Part shown: one piece after another, positions 9,011-17,088 of the stretch
How the letters are laid out: each line of letters opens with the position of its first letter
Numbering within the stretch: the first letter of the stretch is position 1
Assembly (NCBI RefSeq): GCF_029945705.1
Contig: NZ_JAQSDC010000013.1
Coordinates: 1-39,827 of the forward strand
DNA: 39,827 bases
Source of the DNA: Methylotenera sp.
GTDB taxonomy: Bacteria > Pseudomonadota > Gammaproteobacteria > Burkholderiales > Methylophilaceae
Reading direction: 5' to 3'
The notes under the pieces: generated by a model
Seen by the model: only the letters and a program-made list of their open reading frames with translations
What the model was told of the DNA's origin: nothing
Databases searched by the model: none
Program-made: the position numbers and the translations under genes

Positions 9011-10165
9011 TTACAATTTTGGATTATGTTGTGGGTAAGCCTTCAGGTAAATAGCCAAATCTTCATCTAAGGTGTTCCAGTTAATGGTCTTGGCGACAGT
9101 TTTAAAAATTTGATGAATTAACCAATTTTGGTGTTTGCAGTAATTAGTGAGCGGCACCATTTCATTTCCTAGTTCAATTTTTGGCGCATAACCTGTCTGA
9201 CCACTTTGAATAGATTTGGCTCCCACGCTATACGACCATTCAACAGCTACTTCCCATAATTTGAAATAAACGAACCATTCTTTTGGCAGGGTGTAGTCAA
9301 TACCAATAAATTTGTTAATCACATGATCACCCAAGTGGAAGCACAGCATAAATGCTGCAATTTTTTTTGTTTCACGGTTGCGCATAATGACATAATGCGC
9401 TCGTTCATCAGCTGAAATTAATTCAAAAAAAAGATGGTTTAATTGCTCAAATTTTGTACCACCTTTTTCATACGTTTGCCAAAAGAGCGTAAAAATTTCA
9501 TGGATGATTGCTGGGTTAGGGTTCTTAACGACTTCAGTGTCCAGTGGCGCTAGGGCGGCTTGTTTAAGCTTTTTATTGAGTTTGCTGCGGCGTGAGGATT
9601 TAAGCGAGCTGAGATAGCCTTGTTTATCTTTTCCTACTAACGCTAAATCCGTTCCTGGGAAACTGACTAATGAAAATAATCCATTCTCTTTAGCTACTTG
9701 AGTCAAAGCACTTTTATGTTCGTTTGAAAAATCCTTCCATACACGCATCGGTGCTTTTAGCGCACTTGCCTTAAGCTGCATTGCTGCATTTATTGCAGTC
9801 AATATTTCTTGCGTATTTATATCCCCCAAAATGCCAATACGGCCTTCGTCGCTACAAGGTGAGCCCATGAAGAAGGTACGTTGATACAATAGCGATGAGG
9901 AAACCTTGCCTAGAATATTAAAAATAGGGAGTAAGACTGGAGGCACTACAAGATTAATTGGCACATTCATTACGAATGCTGGTGCAATCGCAATTGGCTT
10001 ATCGTCAAGATAGACTAGACCATATAAAAAAGTAAATTGATTGTTTAGCTGAGCATCTTCAAGTGCGGCATACCACCAGCGGCCTTCATAAGGCACTTTG
10101 AAACAAGCTTCCCACAATTGTTCTGGAATATCTTTGTAAGAGTTTAACCAATCGACTTTAAGCAT
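9011..10165 (-). CDS. FemAB/GNAT-like acyltransferase, last gene of the biosynthetic operon
   Basis: The 384-residue protein resembles the GNAT-fold acyltransferases of the FemAB / Acetyltransf_6 type, which transfer acyl or aminoacyl groups to amines of cell-wall, lipid or sugar acceptors. The family-typical segment is Y-L-S-S-L-K-S-S-R-R-S-K-L-N-K-K near residues 185-200, followed by a GNAT-like core (H-Y-V-I-M-R-N ... A-A-F-M-L-C-F) and the C-terminal Q-S-G-Q-T-G-Y-x-P-K segment. No signal peptide or membrane helix is evident, so it is probably cytoplasmic. Its ATG overlaps the end of the DegT-type gene by 8 bp, so translation is coupled. In context it is a candidate for N-acylation of the amine produced by one of the two aminotransferases; that role is inference. 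Confidence 0.65.
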   Translation of the reverse strand: MLKVDWLNSYKDIPEQLWEACFKVPYEGRWWYAALEDAQLNNQFTFLYGLVYLDDKPIAIAPAFVMNVPINLVVPPVLLPIFNILGKVSSSLLYQRTFFMGSPCSDEGRIGILGDINTQEILTAINAAMQLKASALKAPMRVWKDFSNEHKSALTQVAKENGLFSLVSFPGTDLALVGKDKQGYLSSLKSSRRSKLNKKLKQAALAPLDTEVVKNPNPAIIHEIFTLFWQTYEKGGTKFEQLNHLFFELISADERAHYVIMRNRETKKIAAFMLCFHLGDHVINKFIGIDYTLPKEWFVYFKLWEVAVEWSYSVGAKSIQSGQTGYAPKIELGNEMVPLTNYCKHQNWLIHQIFKTVAKTINWNTLDEDLAIYLKAYPQHNPKL

Positions 10166-11375
10166 ATTGAAGGAGTATTTGTTGAATTTGTAAGAAATCT
10201 TGCTCGCGCATCCATTGGCTATTGCTAATAATCAAACCTCTTGCTGCAAAATCCTGCGCGTTAGGTGTGTTTGATTGTTGAAAGTGCGACTTCAGATAAT
10301 CATAATCTGAAATAGCGTGTATAAACAATCTACCCACACCTAAGCCTTGCTGCCAAAGTGACTTTAAAGCAGCATCGCGTACTTGTTCACTAGGCATTAA
10401 TACATAGATAAAGGGATACGTATCGACGTGGTCATTAGTTTGACATACGACTATTAACCCTTTGATTTTTTTTAGCTGCTGGATGCGCTGTTGTGCTTGT
10501 ATTTGCGATTGTTTTAAGAAAATTGGTAAGCGTGCTAGCGCATTTGCTCCGATATTTTTGCGCCAAGCGCTAACCTTATGAATGGGAAACTTAAATGCGC
10601 AATCGTCACCTACCGCTTTAATCATATTGCCTTGTAATAAATGACGGCGCAATGGCAAACCGAACACCCACTTGATACCCAATGGGCGATAAAATAGATA
10701 ATAACCAACCAGTTCAATGATTCTTTTGGTCTCGCTTAGTAAGTTATTATGCGCATGCTCTGTACTTGTTTCACGCAAAGCCTTTCTAAGAGATTCGTCT
10801 TTAGCCACTAAAACGCCACCAGCAAAAATCGTTAATCCTTTACCTACTCCTAAGCTATAAAAGCCAATATCGCAAACTGTACCTGCCGCTTTATAGTTAA
10901 ACTGTTTGCCAAAGCGTGCGCCTAGTGACTGCGCGGCATCTTCTATCAGATAGGAGCCCTGCTGTTTGGCAAGTTTCAATATCTCGCCCAAGTTAGAGGC
11001 AACGTGTCCACCTAAATGCGTCACGACAACTGCCAGAGTATCTTGGTTAATGGACTTAACTAGTGCATCAGGACAATACTCGAAAGTATTCTTTTTAGTA
11101 TCACAAACCACAGGCGTTAACCCGCAATAGATCACCGCTATTGGCACCCAAGGGCAGGTGTAAGCGCTTATAATGACCGTTTGACGGGCACTACTCTTTT
11201 TGAGTGCGAGCAGTGCAATGGTAAGCGCTGCTGTGCCAGAGCATTCTATTTGGGTTGTAGGTGTGTTAAGAAAAGAGGCTAGACTAGACTCTAAACTTTT
11301 TTTACTTGGGAGGACATCTTTACAGCTCAGTGTTAGCCCAGCCGTAGGCGGAACTTCTCGAAGTCGGTTAATCAT
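10158..11375 (-). CDS. DegT/DnrJ/EryC1/StrS-family PLP aminotransferase
   Basis: This family (ArnB, DesV and relatives) usually transfers an amino group to a keto-sugar but also includes other PLP enzymes. About 405 residues from the ATG chosen here. Visible signs are the cofactor-contact segment C-S-G-T-A-A-L (around 45-51), E-D-A-A-Q-S with the PLP-ring aspartate (about 146), and the Schiff-base lysine in F-Y-S-L-G-V-G-K-G-L (about 179). The body is helix-rich after residue 200 and lacks the usual long sugar-binding insert, so the substrate is uncertain. The ATG at 11375 overlaps the preceding membrane-protein gene by 8 bp, mirroring the overlap with the next gene; a GTG at 11393 is an alternative start, and neither has a strong ribosome site. 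Confidence 0.8.
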   Translation of the reverse strand: MINRLREVPPTAGLTLSCKDVLPSKKSLESSLASFLNTPTTQIECSGTAALTIALLALKKSSARQTVIISAYTCPWVPIAVIYCGLTPVVCDTKKNTFEYCPDALVKSINQDTLAVVVTHLGGHVASNLGEILKLAKQQGSYLIEDAAQSLGARFGKQFNYKAAGTVCDIGFYSLGVGKGLTIFAGGVLVAKDESLRKALRETSTEHAHNNLLSETKRIIELVGYYLFYRPLGIKWVFGLPLRRHLLQGNMIKAVGDDCAFKFPIHKVSAWRKNIGANALARLPIFLKQSQIQAQQRIQQLKKIKGLIVVCQTNDHVDTYPFIYVLMPSEQVRDAALKSLWQQGLGVGRLFIHAISDYDYLKSHFQQSNTPNAQDFAARGLIISNSQWMREQDFLQIQQILLQYA

Positions 11376-11754
11376 GATCCGATTTGGATTCACTTAAACT
11401 TAAGAACACGATACCAGCCACAATACACAAAGCGCCGAATATTTGCATGACATTAAGCTTTTCACCAAAATAGATACTTGAGATGATCAGTACAAATACA
11501 ATCTCTAAGTGTGAGGCGGCAAAAGCTGGGCCTACAGGTGCATGTTTGAGTAGCGTCATCCAAGCAACAAATGCACCTAAATAACCAACTACGGCGCCGT
11601 AAATCCAAGGATTTTTAAATACCTCTATCAGCCAGCTCCATTCAAGTACAAATCCGCCAGCATGCGTTGAGGATAGCTTAAACGACACTTGCGTGAGTGT
11701 GTCGAACAGGATGAGTATGCCAAAACCTATACTGTAGAAATAGACTTTATTCAT
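11368..11754 (-). CDS. Half-size EamA/SMR-like membrane protein, second of a pair
   Basis: The 128-residue protein has four predicted membrane helices and the pattern of half-size EamA or EmrE-like transporters, with the late G-A-L-C-I-V-A-G-I-V-F-L helix. Its ATG overlaps the stop of the first membrane protein by 4 bp (ATGA), so the two are made together and probably act as a heterodimer. The closest well-known arrangement is ArnE/ArnF, a pair of four-helix proteins that flips undecaprenyl-phosphate-aminoarabinose; heterodimeric SMR drug pumps are another. The gene overlaps the following DegT-type gene. Family call from topology and motifs; cargo unknown. Confidence 0.75.
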   Translation of the reverse strand: MNKVYFYSIGFGILILFDTLTQVSFKLSSTHAGGFVLEWSWLIEVFKNPWIYGAVVGYLGAFVAWMTLLKHAPVGPAFAASHLEIVFVLIISSIYFGEKLNVMQIFGALCIVAGIVFLSLSESKSDHD

Positions 11755-12107
11755 GCATAAATCCCCACGAGCAAAACGCCAAGTGTAATCAAACTAATGC
11801 CAATAATACGATTTCGATCTAACTTCTCTTTAAATATAATTTTACCCGCAATAACAATGGAAACCATATTGATTGCGCCTAATAGCACGCCTTGAGAGAG
11901 TGACAAAACAGATAAAAAGGCGAGCCAAACCACAAACTCTAAGCAAAAACATACAATCCCTATCCATATTGGTATTGACGAAAGCATGTCTTTCCAACGT
12001 CCTAGCTCGGTTTCATTATCAGTGACGGCTGCGCGTTTTAAAGCAATGTGCCCTACCGTATCAAGGGTTACATTAAGTATCCATATGAAAATAGCTAGAG
12101 AGGTCAA
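11751..12107 (-). CDS. Half-size EamA/SMR-like membrane protein, first of a pair
   Basis: The 118-residue protein has four membrane segments. It has an early D-T-V-G-H-I-A-L-K-R motif that resembles the first-helix pattern of ArnE-like and SMR-like proteins, and a last helix I-I-G-I-S-L-I-T-L-G-V-L-L-V-G. The loop between helices 1 and 2 is charged. It follows the ketosynthase gene after 43 bp, the largest gap inside the operon, and overlaps the second membrane protein by 4 bp. Because both partners are half-size and adjacent to lipid-like biosynthetic genes, they are probably the export or flipping step for the product. That is inference; no substrate residue can be assigned. Confidence 0.75.
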   Translation of the reverse strand: MTSLAIFIWILNVTLDTVGHIALKRAAVTDNETELGRWKDMLSSIPIWIGIVCFCLEFVVWLAFLSVLSLSQGVLLGAINMVSIVIAGKIIFKEKLDRNRIIGISLITLGVLLVGIYA

Positions 12108-12150
12108 AATAGAATATTGAGCATCAACATTAATTAAATTTCAAAAACAA

Positions 12151-13404
12151 TTAGTGATCGTTAATTTTACTTAAAATAATGACGCCACTTGTGCCCCCAA
12201 ATGCAAATGAGTTTGACATAACATGTTGTATGTTATCGACTTTTCTTGATACATTTGGCACGTAATCCAAGTCACATTCTGGGTCAGGCTCAGCTAGATT
12301 AATCGTAGGTGGCAACTGGTTGTTGGTGAGGGCTAAAGTTGCCGCCACCAACTCTACCGCCCCTGTTGCACCCATTAAATGCCCATGCATAGATTTTGTT
12401 GAGCTCACAGGTATTTTATAAGCATACTCACCAAATATTTTTTTAATTGCAGCGGTTTCGGTGGCATCATTAAGTAGCGTACCAGTGCCGTGTGCATTAA
12501 TGTAATCAATTTTTTCAGGCGCTAAATTGGCATTCTCAAGTGCAGCTTGCATAGCCCTAGCTTGACCTTCTACACTAGGCTGCGTGATATGTGCACCATC
12601 GTTGGTAGTGCCGTAGCCAGTGATCTCTGCGTAAATTCTTGCGCCACGGGCTTTGGCATATTCTAATTCTTCTAAAACAAATACAGCAGCACCTTCACCT
12701 AAAACTAGGCCTGTGCGATTTTTGGAAAACGGTTTGCTTGAGCATGCCGGGTCAACTTCATCTGGTTTAGCTAAGGTGCGCAGTGCCTCCCACGCTTTAA
12801 TACTGCCAAAAGTCAGCAAGGCTTCTGTACCGCCCGCAAACATTACATCGCAATACCCCTGCTGGATTTGTCTGTAAGCTTCACCAATGGCGATTGTAGA
12901 GGATGAGCAAGCGGTAGTGAAGGTAAGATTGGGGCCACAAAGCTGAAAATGCATTGCAATTTGTGAGCCAGCAGCACTATTCATTGCCATTAATACAGTA
13001 AATGGTTTTAAACGACTTTGGTTTTCTTTGTAAAGCCGTATATAGCCATCTTCAGTAGATTTAGCTCCACCCATGCCAGTGCCTATATAGCAACCAGTTC
13101 GGTTTAAATCATCATCAGATAGCGCTAGATTGGCATCAATGGCGGCTTGTTGAGCAGAATATAGCGCGAACTGGCTAACATTATCCATCAACGCAAGCTG
13201 CTGTTTAGTAAAGTGTTGCGTACCATCAAAGTTAGCTTGAGCAGCAATTTTGCAATCGAGTGAGTCGACAAAATCAGCTTTAATTAGACCTATACCAGAT
13301 TTACCTTGCGTGATATTGCTGAAAAATTCGTCAGGTGTATTGCCAAGTGGAGAAACAATGCCGATGCCCGTGATAACAACACGGCGCAAGTGAGAATTAG
13401 CCAT
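12151..13404 (-). CDS. FabF-like beta-ketoacyl-ACP synthase
   Basis: Ketosynthases condense an acyl chain with malonyl-ACP. The protein has 417 residues, the usual FabF length. The complete Cys-His-His triad is present: Cys 166 in T-A-C-S-S-S, His 305 in N-A-H-G-T-G-T and His 342 in K-S-M-H-G-H. The late N-S-F-A-F-G-G loop is also intact. The enzyme should therefore be an active elongating synthase, unlike the chain-length-factor type, which loses the cysteine. It starts 3 bp after the acyl carrier protein gene, without a clear ribosome site of its own, so coupled translation is likely. Being outside a fab cluster and beside aminotransferases, it is probably specialised rather than the housekeeping fatty-acid enzyme. 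Confidence 0.88.
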   Translation of the reverse strand: MANSHLRRVVITGIGIVSPLGNTPDEFFSNITQGKSGIGLIKADFVDSLDCKIAAQANFDGTQHFTKQQLALMDNVSQFALYSAQQAAIDANLALSDDDLNRTGCYIGTGMGGAKSTEDGYIRLYKENQSRLKPFTVLMAMNSAAGSQIAMHFQLCGPNLTFTTACSSSTIAIGEAYRQIQQGYCDVMFAGGTEALLTFGSIKAWEALRTLAKPDEVDPACSSKPFSKNRTGLVLGEGAAVFVLEELEYAKARGARIYAEITGYGTTNDGAHITQPSVEGQARAMQAALENANLAPEKIDYINAHGTGTLLNDATETAAIKKIFGEYAYKIPVSSTKSMHGHLMGATGAVELVAATLALTNNQLPPTINLAEPDPECDLDYVPNVSRKVDNIQHVMSNSFAFGGTSGVIILSKINDH

Positions 13405-13407
13405 ATT

Positions 13408-13659
13408 TTATTTCGCAGATGCGATTTTCTCAGCCAATAATTTGTCGAACAAACTGGCTACATCCTGAATGGTAGTAACGTTCACCTGATCGTTAGGCAC
13501 TTTAATGCCAAATTTATCTTCCGCATCAAAAATAATGTCAAAAGTGTCAAGAGAGTCAAGCCCAACATCGGTTAACGTACTTTCAGGTTGAATGGTAGCA
13601 GGGTCAATTTCCAACTTTTTGGCAATCATCCCTTTTACAACTTCAAATGTATTTTCCAT
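13408..13659 (-). CDS. Acyl carrier protein (pathway-specific)
   Basis: The 83-residue protein is an acyl carrier protein. The phosphopantetheine site is Ser 36 in G-L-D-S-L-D, and the helical pattern and the acidic surface of helix 2 (D-I-I-F-D-A-E-D-K-F-G-I) match the family. Pantetheinylation must come from a transferase encoded elsewhere, as none is in the window. A tight gap of 3 bp to the ketosynthase gene and 20 bp from the hydrolase gene makes this the tethering protein of the operon. The sequence differs from the usual housekeeping AcpP opening and is flanked by accessory enzymes, so it is unlikely to be the general fatty-acid carrier. Confidence 0.9.
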   Translation of the reverse strand: MENTFEVVKGMIAKKLEIDPATIQPESTLTDVGLDSLDTFDIIFDAEDKFGIKVPNDQVNVTTIQDVASLFDKLLAEKIASAK

Positions 13660-13679
13660 AACTTTCCCTAGTTTTTATT

Positions 13680-14552
13680 TTAAGCTAACTTTTGTGCGGG
13701 TGCTTGTGTGACTATATTAGCAAAACCTTTGCAAAAACTGACTACGCGCAGCGCGATATCGTCTTTGCGTTTATCCAGCGTTAGTACATGGTAGGTGTCG
13801 TCAATATACATCGTTTCTACATGAGTAGAGGCAATGTTTTTTTCTACATAATATGCGTTTTCCAAACTTGCCATGTCGTCTTCTGTTGAATGCACAATCA
13901 ATGCTGGTGTGGTGACTTCTGCCAAGCAGTTACGCGCAGCTTTAATTAAGCGTGTGCTTTCAAGAATCACCGTTGCGGGCGTCTTAAAATAGCCTATTTT
14001 ATCTGCTGCTTTTGAGTCTTTGTTTTCAAGCACAGCAGCCACCATCGCGCGTGTTCTTTCACATTTAATGCCATAGGGTGCAGTTTCTTCCCAATGCAAG
14101 AAGTGTTTTAGTGGTGTGTATAGGGCAATAGGCAGTAGAAATGTTTGCTTAAACCAAGAGACATTCCAGCCGTCATAAAAAAATGTGGTAGAAAGCAAAA
14201 TCACACCAGCAACTTGCGTTTTTCTTTTGGACGCAACCAACAATGCAATTAACGCGCCCATCGACAAACCTGCAATAAATACCTGCTCGTATTCGCCGCG
14301 CAGTGCATCAAACGCGGCTTCGATAGACTGGTACCAATCCTGCCATTTTGTAGCTTGTAAGGCTTCAATGGTGGCACAATGACCCGCAAGCTCTGGGCAG
14401 GCCACTGTCAAACCTTTGCGCGACATCACTCGGCCGAAGTGCTTCATCTCTGCAGGTGTGCCAGTGAGGCCATGAATAAGCAAAACTGCAGTGTCACCTT
14501 TACGCTCAATAAAGCCGTTTGGTCCCAATAAATCATCAATTTTTGTTGCCAT
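13680..14552 (-). CDS. Alpha/beta hydrolase, carboxylesterase or thioesterase-like
   Basis: The 290-residue protein resembles Est30-type carboxylesterases and monoacylglycerol-lipase-like hydrolases. Visible catalytic features are the oxyanion segment L-I-H-G-L-T-G-T-P (26-34), the nucleophile elbow G-L-S-M-G with Ser 97, an acidic residue in H-S-T-E-D-D (225 or 226) and His 255 in D-D-T-Y-H-V-L. A lid insertion around residues 125-200 is rich in aromatic and basic residues. It begins 3 bp after the aminotransferase gene, preceded by GGAG. In an ACP-based pathway it is well placed to release or transfer the acyl product from the carrier; this is inferred from context. Confidence 0.78.
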   Translation of the reverse strand: MATKIDDLLGPNGFIERKGDTAVLLIHGLTGTPAEMKHFGRVMSRKGLTVACPELAGHCATIEALQATKWQDWYQSIEAAFDALRGEYEQVFIAGLSMGALIALLVASKRKTQVAGVILLSTTFFYDGWNVSWFKQTFLLPIALYTPLKHFLHWEETAPYGIKCERTRAMVAAVLENKDSKAADKIGYFKTPATVILESTRLIKAARNCLAEVTTPALIVHSTEDDMASLENAYYVEKNIASTHVETMYIDDTYHVLTLDKRKDDIALRVVSFCKGFANIVTQAPAQKLA

Positions 14553-14555
14553 TTT

Positions 14556-15944
14556 TTACTCTGCTCCGCACCTGCGCAACAACATTTCAAACAAGTGAAT
14601 ACCCAAATCAATTTCCTCTTCAGAAATCAATAAGTTAGGTGCAAGTGTAATTACATTTTTTTGATAACCGCCGATATCTAGCACTAAGCCATACTTTTTA
14701 TCGCCTACCAGCAAATCGCCTTTTAAACCTTCGTTGAACATGCGGTCAGCAAGCTCACGGCTAGCGGTGTAGCCATCTTTTTCGCATAACTCAATGCGAA
14801 GTGCAAGACCAAGACCACTCACATCGCCAACAACTTTCCAGCGTGACTTAAGCGCTTGAATTTGTTTTAAGAAGTAAGCACCAGTTTTATTGACTTGTGC
14901 ACCAAAATCTTCTTCTTGAGTCATCTTCATGACTTCAAGTGCGACTGCCGTACCCATTGGGTTAGAGGCAAAAGTTGAGTGAGTTGATCCTGGAGGAAAT
15001 TTCTCTGGAGAAATCAATTCCTCGCGCGCCCAAATGCCAGACAGTGGATTTAAACCGTTGGTAATCGCTTTGCCGAACACGAAAATATCAGGCACGATGC
15101 CAAAGTTTTCCCATGACCACAATTTACCAGTGCGATAGACACCCATTTGAATTTCATCTGCCACTAGCAAAATATTGCGCTTTTTAAGTGAGGCCTGCAG
15201 TTTTTCCATGTAGCCATCAGGCGGAATGATGTAACCGCCTGTACCTTGCATAGGCTCAATATAAAACGCACCAAATTCAGATTCTTTCGCCTTTGTATCC
15301 CACACAGATTGATACTCTGTTTCGAACAGTTTTTCGAATTGTTTATGGCAATAAGTATCGCAAGTTTCCACTTTCATGTCGTAAGGGCAGCGATAGCAAT
15401 AAGGATAAGGTACAAACTCAGCACGATCAGCAAAATTACCAAAACGGCGGCGATAGCGGAAGCTTGAAGTAATTGCAGAGGCGCCCAGTGTGCGGCCATG
15501 GTAGCCGCCCATAAAGGCAAATTGATGGGTTTTACCAGTGTGGTTACGCACCACTTTAAGTGAATCCTCTACCGCCTGCGCACCTCCTACGTTAAAGTGC
15601 ACACGGCCTTTTACACCGTACTTTTCTTCCATATATTTACAGATAATCTCTGCCAAATCGACCTTTTCTTTATGCAAATACTGACTAGCCAATTGTGGCA
15701 GTGTATCAATTTGCTTATGCATAGTATCGGCTAAACGTTTGTTTTTATAACCAAAATTAACTGCCGAATACCACATCTGCCAATCTAAATAAGCTGTGCC
15801 ATTTTCATCGAACAGAAAGCTACCTTCGCAGTTTTCAAATACTTTTGGTGGATCCGCATAGTTGACAGTATCGCCATGTGAGCAATATTTATCGTTTTTT
15901 TCTAGAATTTCGATGATTTTTCTATTGGTTATTTTTTCGGTCAT
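14556..15944 (-). CDS. Class III PLP aminotransferase with a cysteine cluster
   Basis: Class III aminotransferases move amino groups to and from omega-amines or aldehydes and ketones away from the alpha carbon. The protein has 462 residues. PLP features are the phosphate-contact segment G-G-A-Q-A-V-E (120-126), Asp 263 in A-D-E-I-Q-M-G and the Schiff-base lysine 292 in F-G-K-A-I-T-N-G. Four cysteines cluster at 183, 186, 195 and 199 (P-Y-C-Y-R-C-P-Y, then C-D-T-Y-C). This resembles the CxxC stretch of GABA-aminotransferase relatives, where an iron-sulfur cluster is known in the animal enzyme. It lies 22 bp after the phosphatase gene and 3 bp before the hydrolase gene. Substrate unknown; an aldehyde or ketone from the ACP-bound chain is one possibility. 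Confidence 0.85.
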   Translation of the reverse strand: MTEKITNRKIIEILEKNDKYCSHGDTVNYADPPKVFENCEGSFLFDENGTAYLDWQMWYSAVNFGYKNKRLADTMHKQIDTLPQLASQYLHKEKVDLAEIICKYMEEKYGVKGRVHFNVGGAQAVEDSLKVVRNHTGKTHQFAFMGGYHGRTLGASAITSSFRYRRRFGNFADRAEFVPYPYCYRCPYDMKVETCDTYCHKQFEKLFETEYQSVWDTKAKESEFGAFYIEPMQGTGGYIIPPDGYMEKLQASLKKRNILLVADEIQMGVYRTGKLWSWENFGIVPDIFVFGKAITNGLNPLSGIWAREELISPEKFPPGSTHSTFASNPMGTAVALEVMKMTQEEDFGAQVNKTGAYFLKQIQALKSRWKVVGDVSGLGLALRIELCEKDGYTASRELADRMFNEGLKGDLLVGDKKYGLVLDIGGYQKNVITLAPNLLISEEEIDLGIHLFEMLLRRCGAE

Positions 15945-15966
15945 AATAATTTATCTTTTATTAAAT

Positions 15967-16650
15967 TTAAGCGAGTTTGTTGGATACTGTTTGCGTCTGT
16001 TCCAAAGGCCATTTTTTTACAATAGCCAATACATCCGCGAAGGTTTGGAACTTGTGGTGTTTGATGTCATTTTTTTCGCAATGCTTAATTAGCGAGCCTT
16101 TGGCAAACACAATATCAGCCATGCCAGAAATACAAGCATCAGACTTACCATCACCAATCAACACTATTGGCCCCAACGCGTCTACAGCAAGTTCACGTGC
16201 CACTGCACACTTACACATACCATTGCCGCCTTTGCAGTCGGCTTTAATACGTGGGAAACTCATGTTAATGCCACTAGTTGTAAAGCTTAAGTGGTTTGAA
16301 TAAACTGGGATTTCTGGCCAACCAGCGTTTTTAGTGGCGACTTTAATCGCATGGTCAAGCCCATCACTCGCGATAACTAACTTAGCAAATTGCGTTACAT
16401 GCTTGTAGAATGGTAAGAAACTAGCATCCAACTGAATGCCGCGAAAAAAATTCTCGAGCGAGATATTATCGGTCTCTACCATATCGATTTGGCGAGACAT
16501 GCACTCTACCGCTGTAATCTTTCCATCTAACCATTCTTGCTCGATGTCCTCCCAATTTTGGGTCGGTGTAGACACCGCAAATTGCTCCAACATGGCGTCT
16601 ATAGTATCTTTTACAGAAATCGTACCATCAAAATCTACAATAAAAAGCAT
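15967..16650 (-). CDS. HAD phosphatase, MtnX/PHOSPHO-like, first gene of the biosynthetic operon
   Basis: The 227-residue protein is a HAD-superfamily phosphatase. The nucleophile motif V-D-F-D-G-T (Asp 6, general acid Asp 8) opens the protein, motif 2 lies in V-I-A-S-D-G, and the magnesium motif is G-D-G-K-S-D-A-C near residue 173. The C-K-G-G-N-G-M-C-K-C segment (about 145-155) is characteristic of the MtnX and phosphoserine-phosphatase-like branch. No other methionine-salvage gene is present, so it is probably not MtnX itself; a phosphorylated pathway intermediate is more likely. An AGGGAG ribosome site lies about 5 bases before the ATG. This gene begins the nine-gene operon. Confidence 0.82.
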   Translation of the reverse strand: MLFIVDFDGTISVKDTIDAMLEQFAVSTPTQNWEDIEQEWLDGKITAVECMSRQIDMVETDNISLENFFRGIQLDASFLPFYKHVTQFAKLVIASDGLDHAIKVATKNAGWPEIPVYSNHLSFTTSGINMSFPRIKADCKGGNGMCKCAVARELAVDALGPIVLIGDGKSDACISGMADIVFAKGSLIKHCEKNDIKHHKFQTFADVLAIVKKWPLEQTQTVSNKLA

Positions 16651-17088
16651 AGCTCTCCCTTTTCAATGAATTACACTATACCTATATTTGCTTACAAAAT
16701 TCTTACTAAAAAATAAATGCGTTCAGTCAGGTCGATGTTTTCAACATTAGCAGCAATCTCACTTCGGAGTAATTTGGTGCGCTCATTTGATATAGAGTAT
16801 GCTTAAATGTAGCTTTGCTTGAATGTTGCCCTGGACTTTACCCGCAATCCTAAATCAAAACAGATTGAGGAAATTCAAAAACTGACGCACGAAGGGTTAA
16901 TTGAAATGAAAAATCCATCCGCAAGCTTAAATCTCCACTCTTCCGATAGCTCTTTAATTAAATAGCATTTAGTTAAAGGTAAAATTTAAATTATTAAATT
17001 TAATCAATCACTTATGCATATTTAAGTATAATATAATTTAATTGTTCTATTAAAAGATTAGAGTCTAAAACATATTTTAAGGGTGAGC
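16651..17088. other. 438-bp divergent intergenic region between the biosynthetic operon and the two-component genes
   Basis: The region separates two divergent transcripts and must hold both promoters. For the minus-strand operon I see only a weak TTAGTA/17/TATAGG pair, low confidence. For the plus-strand regulator, overlapping TATAAT hexamers lie at 17027-17037 without a good -35 element. The middle contains a short open frame from 16819 to 16965 (48 codons, TTG start, no ribosome site), listed separately as a possible remnant. The last 110 bases are very AT-rich. No RNA gene or strong hairpin was found. Confidence 0.5.
16819..16965 (+). pseudogene. Possible decayed ORF remnant
   Basis: A 48-codon open stretch opens with TTG and ends at a TAG at 16963-16965. 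Its translation has a protein-like composition with a charged helical core (R-N-P-K-S-K-Q-I-E-E-I-Q-K-L). A stop codon lies three codons upstream and no ribosome site is present, so it is unlikely to be expressed as it stands. It could be the tail of a lost gene or chance. I do not recognise the family. Confidence 0.2.

Noticed and set aside
12151-13659. Housekeeping fatty-acid synthesis (fabF with acpP)
   Set aside because: The fabD, fabG and fabH neighbours are missing, and the genes are embedded between an alpha/beta hydrolase and transporters with coupled spacing.
15967-16650. Methionine-salvage MtnX
   Set aside because: The motifs resemble MtnX, but no other salvage gene (mtnW, mtnB, mtnD) is nearby and the gene leads a different operon.
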